From Leptolyngbyaceae cyanobacterium CSSed165cm_216 (GTDB lineage Bacteria; Cyanobacteriota; Cyanobacteriia; Phormidesmidales; Phormidesmidaceae), in the NCBI GenBank assembly GCA_007135385.1, contig SLIY01000181.1, forward strand, positions 1 through 9,419: a DNA stretch of 9,419 nt, given 5' to 3'. The notes beneath the pieces were generated by a model. The model did no database searches, was not told the origin of the DNA, and saw only the letters and a list, made by a program, of their open reading frames with translations. Below are positions 1 to 5,083 of this stretch, in pieces. A program made the position numbers and the translations under genes. The stretch's first letter is position 1. Each line of letters begins with the position of its first letter.

Positions 1-1118
1 CGGCTGACAAAATCTTAATCCCCACCGGGGGGACCTCGGGCCAACTTAAATCTGTGATCCACACCAGGGAGAGTCTGATGGCGGCGGTGCAGGGCTTCCG
101 CCAGCACTTTGGTGTAGCCGTCGTGAATGCCTACTGCGTGCTACCGCTCTATCACGTCAGTGGGCTCATGCAGGGGCTACGGGTGCTGGCCACTGGGGGA
201 TATCTCGCGGTGCAGCCCTATAGTGAGCTGAAACAGGGGCAGAGATTACCGTTGCCCCCCCCTGGATTTCTCTCCCTGGTGCCCACCCAATTGCAGTGGC
301 TGCTCGATCAAGGAGAAGCGTTCGAGCCCTGGCTACGTAGCTTTCAAGCCGTTCTGTTGGGGGGCGCTCCCCCCTGGCCCCGGCTGCTGCATCGGGCCAG
401 AACCTTGGGAATTCCCCTGGCCCCCACCTACGGCATGACCGAGACCGCCTCCCAGGTGGCCACCCTGCTACCCCAGGAATTTTTGGCCGGTCACGGCGGC
501 AGCGGTCGAGCTTTACCCCACGCCAGCTTACGCATTCTGAATCCCCAAGGGCAACCCCTACCGCCCACCGCCGTGGGGACCGTCACCATTGCGGCGACGT
601 CCCTGGCCGAGGGGTATGTGGTCTTAACCGCCGAGGCCAGTGAGCCCTATCGGCTCACCAGCTTGGCCCCCACCGAAACCGCTGGACCCCAGGCACCGGG
701 CAACCGCAGTGAACTTTGCACCGACGATATGGGCTATTTAGATGCGGCAGGCTATCTGCACTTGGTGGGCCGCCGCAGCAACAAGCTGATCACCGGGGGC
801 GAAAATGTCTTTCCCGAAGAAGTAGAAGCGGTGCTCTTGGCGACGGGCCAAGTCCAGGATGCCTGTGTGGTGGGGTTGCCCTGCGATCGCTGGGGACAGC
901 AACTGTGTGCCCTGGTGGTAATTTCCCCCACCTTACCCCTGGCCACGCTGCCGCTGTTGTTGCAGGGACAGCTGGCCCCCTTTAAGCAGCCCAAACGCTG
1001 GATCGCGATCGCGGCCCTGCCGAGAACTCCCCAGGGTAAGTTGGTGCGGCCTCAGGCTTTGGGGTTGGCGCAGCGGGTTTGGGAGAGGGGGAGAGGGGGT
1101 GATGGGGTGATGGGGTGA
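1..1118 (+). CDS. menE: o-Succinylbenzoate-CoA ligase MenE, 3' portion (5' end outside window)
   Basis: Activates o-succinylbenzoate through an acyl-AMP and attaches CoA, a step toward 1,4-dihydroxy-2-naphthoyl-CoA in menaquinone synthesis, which in cyanobacteria usually leads to phylloquinone for photosystem I. The frame is open from position 3 and reads ADKILIPTGGTSGQLKS, the ATP-binding P-loop of the ANL adenylation superfamily, so the GTG at 54 is an internal valine and the gene starts before the window. Further motifs, numbered from the codon at 3: YGMTETASQ (142-150), TDD adenosine-binding aspartates (240-242), GGENVFP hinge region (265-271), and the C-terminal lysine in TPQGK (346). 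Active-site-region segments such as LPLYHVSGLM and GGAPPWP fit MenE better than generic acyl-CoA synthetases. The last residues (about RGRGGDGVMG) are encoded by G-rich repeat DNA and are probably not functional. Family assignment is confident; MenE specificity is inferred from motif resemblance. Confidence 0.88.
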   Translation, partial: ADKILIPTGGTSGQLKSVIHTRESLMAAVQGFRQHFGVAVVNAYCVLPLYHVSGLMQGLRVLATGGYLAVQPYSELKQGQRLPLPPPGFLSLVPTQLQWLLDQGEAFEPWLRSFQAVLLGGAPPWPRLLHRARTLGIPLAPTYGMTETASQVATLLPQEFLAGHGGSGRALPHASLRILNPQGQPLPPTAVGTVTIAATSLAEGYVVLTAEASEPYRLTSLAPTETAGPQAPGNRSELCTDDMGYLDAAGYLHLVGRRSNKLITGGENVFPEEVEAVLLATGQVQDACVVGLPCDRWGQQLCALVVISPTLPLATLPLLLQGQLAPFKQPKRWIAIAALPRTPQGKLVRPQALGLAQRVWERGRGGDGVMG

Positions 1119-1138
1119 TGGGGAGGTGGGGAAGTGGG
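1099..1138 (+). repeat. Octamer tandem repeat overlapping the menE stop codon
   Basis: Five consecutive 8-mers: GTGATGGG at 1099, 1107 and 1115, then GAGGTGGG at 1123 and GAAGTGGG at 1131. The menE stop TGA (1116-1118) lies in the third unit. An octamer cycles through all three frames in 24 bases, so a change in unit number would move the stop codon. It starts the repeat-rich convergent gap between menE and trm1. Confidence 0.85.
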
Positions 1139-1154
1139 GGTATCGAGTATCTGA

Positions 1155-1183
1155 ATCCCCTCTTGGGAGGGGCAGGGGTGGGT
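1155..1183 (+). repeat. REP-like GC-rich hairpin unit, copy 1
   Basis: A 29-base unit starting ATCCCCTCTTGGGAGGGG and continuing into CAGGGGTGGGT. CCCCTC can pair with the following GAGGGG to form a small hairpin. It is nearly identical to the unit at 1310-1338 and matches in reverse the core of 1232-1270, so this is a dispersed repeat family and not chance sequence. No open frame of coding character covers it. Confidence 0.75.
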
Positions 1184-1231
1184 CTGCAAGGGCGCTGGGC
1201 AGAGAGCAACTTACCCCATAGGCGGGATTCA

Positions 1232-1270
1232 ACCCACCCCGCCCTGCGGGCACCCCTCCGAGGAGGGGAC
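1232..1270 (-). repeat. REP-like GC-rich hairpin unit, inverted longer copy
   Basis: Reads in the opposite orientation to its two neighbours. Its reverse complement begins GTCCCCTCCTCGGAGGGGTG, corresponding to the core of copies 1 and 3, then has about ten extra bases (CCCGCAGGGC) before ending GGGGTGGGT. The extra bases form a second short palindrome. Head-to-tail units flanking an inverted unit resemble REP/BIME clusters. Confidence 0.65.
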
Positions 1271-1309
1271 GATGGCCCAGAATCCCCTCCAGGGGTGAAT
1301 CCTCTCAAC

Positions 1310-1338
1310 ATCCCCTCTTGGAAGGGGCAGGGGTGGGG
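1310..1338 (+). repeat. REP-like GC-rich hairpin unit, copy 3
   Basis: Same orientation as 1155-1183 with one central change (TTGGGAGGGG becomes TTGGAAGGGG) and a different last base. A partial related piece, AATCCCCTCCAGGGGTGAAT, precedes it at 1281-1300. The heptamer array begins a few bases after it. Confidence 0.75.
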
Positions 1339-1343
1339 CATTA

Positions 1344-1399
1344 CGGTTTACCGTTTACCTTGCACCTTCCCTCTTCGTTTTTCCCTATTCCCTCTTCCC
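1344..1399 (+). repeat. Degenerate heptamer array overlapping the 3' end of trm1
   Basis: Eight successive heptamers in register: CGGTTTA, CCGTTTA, CCTTGCA, CCTTCCC, TCTTCGT, TTTTCCC, TATTCCC, TCTTCCC. This is the style of short tandem heptanucleotide (STRR) repeats known in filamentous cyanobacteria. Its last part encodes the final residues and stop codon of trm1 on the minus strand. It shares ACCTTGCACC with the array in the ndk-UDG gap (1357-1366 and 4058-4067), so both belong to one repeat family. Confidence 0.75.
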
Positions 1400-2536
1400 C
1401 GCTAACACTTTAGCCACCGCTAAACAGTCGGCCCAGGGGGCGTCGGTTTTGATCGCTTGCCAATCGCAGTGGGTGAGAGCCGCCCGGTAGCCGTGGGCTT
1501 GGAGGGCGGCCATGAGGCGATCGCGGTTGGGAATATCCATCTGGCCTCGGCGGCCAATGTCCCCTAGGGGATAGTAATAGGGGGGAAGGGTGGCCTCCTG
1601 CTGCATCACCTGGAGCAAGTTGGCCTGGGTAGACCATCCCTTGGTAATCGCCAGGGTTGCCATGGCGTTCAGGGTGTCTACGTCGTGGAGCGGCCCTAGC
1701 CACAGGGGGCCACTCAGGACCACAGTGGGAGAGGCTTGACCGTGGGTTTGGCAAGGGCAAGTGACCCGGCTGAGTTGGCCCCAACCTACGGTTTGAAAGT
1801 GGCCGCAGCTGTGGCAGTAGGCCAGAAAACCATAATTTTCGGGGGTTAGGGTGGGTTTTCGCACCAGCCGCACCATTACCCGATGAACCTGGCCCGTAAA
1901 TAGCGAAAAGACGGGCTCAATGCCCAGGTGACGGGCGGCGGCGACCTGGACCCCATGGCCCAACAGCAACCGTAGCCCCTGTTCATGAACGGCGGGATGC
2001 GATCGCGCCCCAGCCCCATACACCCGTAAACTCCGGCCTACATCGTGGCCACTGGTGGAGCGGCCATCGGTATTGGTTAAGTACAGCAGGCCGCCCATGC
2101 GGGTGGCCCAGAGGCCAGTACTGGCAAAGGGGGCTGGGCTGCCAAAGTTGTCGATATCCACCAGGTCGTAGAAGTCCCGAGCCTGGTAACAGCTAAAGAA
2201 CACCTGATGGGCGTCCTGGTGAGTAATGCGATAGGTCTCGGGGGGTAACACCGCCAGATTCTGGGTGAGCACCTCGGCTTGATCGGGGTTGCCCTCGTTG
2301 GCCCAAACCCAGTCTGCCCCTGCTTCCAGCACATAGCGCAGGGGGCGTACCCCACAGCCGGTCATGGCGTCTAGCACCCGCAGCTGCCCCTGCCGTTGAC
2401 GATAGACGGCCGCGGCCAGAATGGCTAGATCCCGAGCGATCGCGCTTTTGGTCCGATAAAATGCCCCATCTACCCTAAAGGTGGCCTGCCCTTCCTGGAT
2501 TAAACGCGTCCTCTGTGGCATAGGTCGGCCAACCAT
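1385..2536 (-). CDS. trm1: tRNA (guanine-N2)-dimethyltransferase, Trm1 family
   Basis: Predicted to place two methyl groups on N2 of guanosine 26 (and possibly 27, as in the Aquifex enzyme) using S-adenosylmethionine. In the 383-aa product the SAM-binding motif I is DAMTGCG (56-62) with an acidic E81 after the next strand. Motif IV is DIDNFGSP (127-134). A zinc-type cluster C241xxC244 and C260xC262 follows, then the family block GPLWLGPLHD (276-285) and C-terminal PPYYYPLGDIGRR plus IKTDAPW. Motif IV has Asn where family members usually have Pro (DxDPFGxP). The first ATG (2536) has AGGA directly abutting it; a second ATG at 2521 is also possible. The final GKRE and stop are in heptamer repeat sequence. 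Last gene of a clpS-DUF2103-trm1 cluster, 24 bp after DUF2103. Bacterial Trm1 is uncommon but occurs in cyanobacteria. Confidence 0.88.
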   Translation of the reverse strand: MVGRPMPQRTRLIQEGQATFRVDGAFYRTKSAIARDLAILAAAVYRQRQGQLRVLDAMTGCGVRPLRYVLEAGADWVWANEGNPDQAEVLTQNLAVLPPETYRITHQDAHQVFFSCYQARDFYDLVDIDNFGSPAPFASTGLWATRMGGLLYLTNTDGRSTSGHDVGRSLRVYGAGARSHPAVHEQGLRLLLGHGVQVAAARHLGIEPVFSLFTGQVHRVMVRLVRKPTLTPENYGFLAYCHSCGHFQTVGWGQLSRVTCPCQTHGQASPTVVLSGPLWLGPLHDVDTLNAMATLAITKGWSTQANLLQVMQQEATLPPYYYPLGDIGRRGQMDIPNRDRLMAALQAHGYRAALTHCDWQAIKTDAPWADCLAVAKVLAGKRE

Positions 2537-2560
2537 TCCTGACTCTTGATCCAGAGCCCA

Positions 2561-2860
2561 TTATGCTGCCTCAATCGCCTGGGCAATGGCGGTTTCTAGG
2601 GCCGGTTTATCCAAATCTGTGAGCACAAACACTTCCTGCACGGTTTTGCCCTTGCGGGCAATTAGCTTAAACCCGCCCCGAATCGGCACGGAGACTTTGA
2701 TCCGTAGTTCTGGAGAATGGGATCGCACCTGGGCAATCACCCCAGGGGTAACGGTACCAATGCTGGGTTGTTGGACCAAGAGCTTTTCAAGGATAGGAAT
2801 CAGCCCAGGGAGATGAGTGGAGTGGTTCCAAACGAGACGACCATCCGAAGCTTGTGCCAT
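2561..2860 (-). CDS. DUF2103 family protein, predicted metal-binding, function unknown
   Basis: A 99-aa soluble protein whose sequence I recognise as the DUF2103 family, annotated generally as a putative metal-binding protein and well conserved in cyanobacteria. Visible landmarks are NHSTH (12-16, histidines 13 and 16 as candidate ligands), TVTPG (36-40), and a basic conserved block SVPIRGGFKLIARKGKTVQE (57-76). There is no signal peptide or membrane segment. The ATG at 2860 has no clear Shine-Dalgarno, so translation may depend on coupling with clpS, whose stop lies 43 bp upstream; trm1 follows after 24 bp. The basic block could suit nucleic-acid contact, but that is a guess. Biochemical function is not known to me. 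Confidence 0.8.
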   Translation of the reverse strand: MAQASDGRLVWNHSTHLPGLIPILEKLLVQQPSIGTVTPGVIAQVRSHSPELRIKVSVPIRGGFKLIARKGKTVQEVFVLTDLDKPALETAIAQAIEAA

Positions 2861-2903
2861 AGGTAGGGGTAGTTAGGGCTGTCAAAGGTTCGATCAAGAG
2901 GGG

Positions 2904-3221
2904 CTAGGCCTTTTCCAAAGGTGCCATGGTCAACCCAGCCCGGCTCAGTTGGGTGTGGTACATTTCCGCCTGTTCTAGGGGACCCACCCACACCACCGCT
3001 TGCCCTTCGTGGTGAATTTGGTTGGTCAAGTCCCAGGCGCGATCACTAACCATGCCCGGAATATACTTCACCAAACACTCCGCCACATGTTGAAAGGTAT
3101 TGAAATCGTCATTTAGAACAATGATCTTGTAGTTGGGGTACGGCTTGCGAGTCGTCTGGCGTGTTTTTTCAGGAGCTATGGTAGGCGCTGAGGAAACCGC
3201 TTGAGGCAAAACCGAGATCAT
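2904..3221 (-). CDS. clpS: ATP-dependent Clp protease adaptor ClpS (ClpS1-like)
   Basis: Adaptor that binds proteins with N-degron residues and delivers them to the Clp chaperone-protease. The 105-aa product has a variable 30-residue N-terminal extension and then the ClpS core: YPNYKIIVLNDDFNTFQHV with N37-D38 as the alpha-amino-binding residues, the helical segment around VKYIPGM, H70 in the IHHEG loop, and a final AGLTMAPLE. The ATG at 3221 is preferred because AGGA (3228-3231 on the plus strand as TCCT) lies six bases upstream; an in-frame TTG at 3245 lacks this support. The FNTFQHV core and C terminus resemble the cyanobacterial ClpS1 type rather than ClpS2. First gene of the minus-strand cluster, with an inverted repeat in its promoter region. 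Confidence 0.92.
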   Translation of the reverse strand: MISVLPQAVSSAPTIAPEKTRQTTRKPYPNYKIIVLNDDFNTFQHVAECLVKYIPGMVSDRAWDLTNQIHHEGQAVVWVGPLEQAEMYHTQLSRAGLTMAPLEKA

Positions 3222-3245
3222 AGGATGTCCTGGAAGATGGTCCAA

Positions 3246-3267
3246 ACACTAGAGCTACATCTAGTGT
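3246..3267 (-). promoter_or_regulatory. Perfect inverted repeat upstream of clpS, candidate operator
   Basis: ACACTAGA, six bases, TCTAGTGT: two perfect 8-bp arms. It lies 25-46 bp before the clpS ATG in the clpS/ndk divergent gap. Its distal arm overlaps a possible minus-strand -10, TACACT (3263-3268), preceded 18 bp upstream by CTGACC as a weak -35 (3287-3292). Placement over a -10 and start site fits a repressor site; an RNA hairpin in the leader is the alternative. The promoter reading itself is weak. Confidence 0.5.
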
Positions 3268-3401
3268 ATCGAATTCCGGATAGAGCGGTCAGGTGGGGGC
3301 TGGGGCAAACTTTGGCAAAATCTTGGTGAAAGTGCTTTACAAAGTGACCTCCGTTTCTCAGCATAGTAGAGGTCTTGTACTCGCGTTAGGAATTGGTATC
3401 T

Positions 3402-3851
3402 ATGGAACGGACGTTTTTGATGATTAAACCCGACGGGGTGCAGCGGGGGCTGGTGAGCGATATTATCGGCCGGTTTGAAACCAAAGGTTTTACCCTGGTT
3501 GGCATGAAGTTGACATCAGTGTCTCGGGAACTGGCCGAAAAGCACTATGCCGTTCATAAAGAACGGCCCTTTTTTGCTGGACTGGTAGACTTCATCACCT
3601 CTGGCCCGGTGGTGGCCATGGTGTGGGAAGGAGAAGGGGTGATTGCCTCAGCCCGCAAGATGATTGGGGCCACCAAACCCCTCGAAGCTGAACCCGGCAC
3701 CATTCGCGGCGACTTGGGTGTTACCGTAGGTCGCAACATTATCCACGGTTCTGACGCCCCTGAAACCGCCCAGGCTGAAATTGCCTTATGGTTTAGCGAC
3801 ACCGAACTCACGAGCTGGACCCCCGCTACCCAAAGCTGGATCTACGAGTAA
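3402..3851 (+). CDS. ndk: Nucleoside diphosphate kinase
   Basis: Transfers the gamma-phosphate between nucleoside triphosphates and diphosphates through a phosphohistidine, balancing NTP and dNTP pools in the cytoplasm. The 149-aa product has the family's usual length and complete motifs: MERTFLMIKPDGVQRG at the N terminus, K9 and Y49 positions of the active site, R85, and the catalytic H115 in NIIHGSDAPETA. The ATG at 3402 is chosen over the TTG at 3393 because family members start MERTF and AGGA (3388-3391) lies ten bases upstream. A possible but poorly spaced promoter is TTTACA (3336-3341) with CATAGT (3362-3367). It is transcribed alone, divergent from clpS and convergent with the UDG gene. 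Confidence 0.97.
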   Translation: MERTFLMIKPDGVQRGLVSDIIGRFETKGFTLVGMKLTSVSRELAEKHYAVHKERPFFAGLVDFITSGPVVAMVWEGEGVIASARKMIGATKPLEAEPGTIRGDLGVTVGRNIIHGSDAPETAQAEIALWFSDTELTSWTPATQSWIYE

Positions 3852-3870
3852 CCTGGGTATTTACTTAAGC

Positions 3871-3891
3871 GGTGTTAGGTTTACGGTTAGA
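3871..3891 (+). repeat. Short heptamer run after ndk
   Basis: Three in-register heptamers, GGTGTTA GGTTTAC GGTTAGA, 20 bases after the ndk stop. Same family as the longer arrays that follow. The segment GGTTTACGGT (3878-3887) recurs at 3944-3953 and, inverted, at 4051-4060. Confidence 0.6.
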
Positions 3892-3936
3892 AGCTAGTGT
3901 TCAGTCAACCAAATAATCACGGGAGATGCGACTTAG

Positions 3937-3992
3937 GGTTCACGGTTTACGGTATGCGGTTTAAGGCGAGCCGTAGACCGTCAACCGTAGAC
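3937..3992 (+). repeat. Degenerate heptamer array in the ndk-UDG convergent gap
   Basis: Eight in-register heptamers: GGTTCAC, GGTTTAC, GGTATGC, GGTTTAA, GGCGAGC, CGTAGAC, CGTCAAC, CGTAGAC. Within the array the units change from GGTTTAC-like to CGTAGAC-like, that is toward the complementary form. The 265-bp gap 3852-4116 holds no convincing gene; these arrays occupy about half of it. Confidence 0.75.
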
Positions 3993-4031
3993 CCTGTTGA
4001 CCCGTCACCTCTGGCTTGACAGACCACTAGA

Positions 4032-4080
4032 GGCTAAAGGTAGACCGCGCACCGTAAACCTTGCACCGTGCACCGCAAAC
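4032..4080 (+). repeat. Second degenerate heptamer array next to the UDG stop
   Basis: Seven in-register heptamers: GGCTAAA, GGTAGAC, CGCGCAC, CGTAAAC, CTTGCAC, CGTGCAC, CGCAAAC. ACCGTAAACC (4051-4060) is the exact reverse complement of GGTTTACGGT at 3944-3953 and 3878-3887, so the gap can form a long imperfect hairpin in RNA read from either side. It ends 36 bases before the UDG stop codon. Confidence 0.75.
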
Positions 4081-4116
4081 CGGCCCCCACCAATCTGCCT
4101 CGGATCACAGCGGTGG

Positions 4117-4815
4117 TTAATCCGCCGCCAACAGTTCATCCAGCTTCGCCCGTACCGTCTGAATGTCTTGCCACATCAGCCACTTAGGGCTGCCCTTGTC
4201 TCGGGATGGGTTCCGTAGCAAATAGGCGGGGTGGAAAATGGGCATACACAGGCGGCCTTCCCATTCCCGCCACTGGCCGCGGATTTTGGTGATGCCGGTT
4301 TTTTCGCCCGTGATCCCCTTCACGGCGGTGGCCCCAGTCAGCAAAATAATCTTGGGGTCGACCAGACGAATTTGCTCCATCAGGTAGCCCTTACAGGCGG
4401 CCATTTCATTGGCGGTGGGTACCCGGTTGCCGGGGGGGCGACACTTAACAATATTGGCGATGTAAACGTCTTTCTCGGTGTCCAGGCGGACTGAGGCCAA
4501 AATCTTCTCCAGCAATTGGCCCGACTTACCCACAAAGGGTTTACCCTGCTCATCCTCCTGCTGGCCGGGGCCTTCCCCAATAATGAAAATTGGGGCGGTG
4601 GTGCTGCCCCGGCTGACCACCACATTAGTACGACTGGGGGCTAGTTCGCACCGTTGGCAGCTGCGACAGTGGGTAGCCAGCGTTTCTAGGGAATCGTAGG
4701 TGCCTGGCGGAATCGGGATGGACCGGGTGGTAGGAATAGCGTCAAAGCCAGTGCCACTGGAGGCGGCGATCGCCCCTGCGGCGGCGTCAAACAGGCTAAA
4801 TTGATCGTCTGCCAT
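4117..4815 (-). CDS. Uracil-DNA glycosylase, family 4 (iron-sulfur type)
   Basis: Removes uracil from DNA to start base-excision repair. In the 232-aa product the N-terminal ~40 residues are a low-complexity extension, followed by the catalytic domain. Candidate 4Fe-4S ligands are C53xxC56, C125 (in NIVKCRPPGN) and C141 (ACKGYL), the family-4 arrangement. Motif A is GEGPGQQEDEQGKPFVG (80-96) and motif B is FHPAYLLRN (194-202, with H195). The extension contains QFSLF (residues 5-9), close to the bacterial sliding-clamp-binding consensus QL[SD]LF, which also argues for the ATG at 4815 although no Shine-Dalgarno is evident. Monocistronic, convergent with ndk and divergent from the S1 operon. Some family members were formerly annotated as phage-type DNA polymerase-related proteins. 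Confidence 0.92.
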   Translation of the reverse strand: MADDQFSLFDAAAGAIAASSGTGFDAIPTTRSIPIPPGTYDSLETLATHCRSCQRCELAPSRTNVVVSRGSTTAPIFIIGEGPGQQEDEQGKPFVGKSGQLLEKILASVRLDTEKDVYIANIVKCRPPGNRVPTANEMAACKGYLMEQIRLVDPKIILLTGATAVKGITGEKTGITKIRGQWREWEGRLCMPIFHPAYLLRNPSRDKGSPKWLMWQDIQTVRAKLDELLAAD

Positions 4816-4851
4816 GGATGTGTCAGGGTTAGGACATTGCTCTGGGCCATT

Positions 4852-4857
4852 ATTGTA
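4852..4857 (-). promoter_or_regulatory. Possible -10 element for the UDG gene
   Basis: On the minus strand TACAAT lies 37 bases before the UDG ATG. No good -35 is found 16-18 bases further upstream, so this is only a suggestion. Confidence 0.25.
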
Positions 4858-4901
4858 AAGGGTCTGGGGATGCCGTGCTGATGATGTAGAACTCCATAAG
4901 C

Positions 4902-5028
4902 GGTTGTTGGCAAAAGGTCGTCCCAGGTATGATTGGTCGCCAAGAGGTCGTAAACCCGTTGACGTTTGAGGACATTGGCCCTACGTCACAGGTATTATCT
5001 GAGACGCTCTTGGGCTTTGCCAACAACC
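4902..5028. repeat. Long-range nested inverted repeat in the UDG/rps1 divergent gap
   Basis: GGTTGTTGGCAAA (4902-4914) and TTTGCCAACAACC (5016-5028) are perfect 13-base reverse complements spanning 127 bp. A second inverted pair, CCAAGAG (4940-4946) and CTCTTGG (5007-5013), is nested inside. TAAG stands just outside both ends (4897-4900 and 5031-5034). It could be a small non-autonomous transposon (MITE-like), a two-site operator, or a structured RNA. The right arm covers the possible -35 of the S1 operon. Confidence 0.6.
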
Positions 5029-5048
5029 CCTAAGAGACGTTGTATAGT
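5017..5048 (+). promoter_or_regulatory. Candidate promoter of the S1-Tab2 operon
   Basis: TATAGT at 5043-5048 is a good -10. TTGCCA at 5017-5022 resembles a -35 but the 20-base spacing is long, so the -35 may not be used. Transcription starting near 5055 would give a leader of about 30 bases containing GGGAGA (5071-5076), eight bases from the TTG start. Confidence 0.4.
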
Positions 5049-5083
5049 AGAAAATCAACTGTGTTTGTCCGGGAGAACGACGC

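Noticed and set aside
54..56. GTG as the menE start codon
   Set aside because: The frame stays open to the window edge and encodes the ATP-binding P-loop (ILIPTGGTSGQLK) just before it, which an adenylating enzyme needs. The true start is upstream of the window.
1115..1405. Open frames on both strands across the menE-trm1 gap
   Set aside because: Translations are Pro/Gly/Arg-rich readings of the GC-rich hairpin and heptamer repeats; they have no domain resemblance.
3871..4080. CRISPR array in the ndk-UDG gap
   Set aside because: Units are 7 bases, degenerate and contiguous; there are no 25-40 base identical repeats with unique spacers and no cas genes.
4174..4815. GEGPG in motif A of the UDG as a catalytic anomaly
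   Set aside because: The family more often shows GEAPG, but the Gly variant is, as far as I know, a tolerated form; all four candidate cluster cysteines and motif B are intact.
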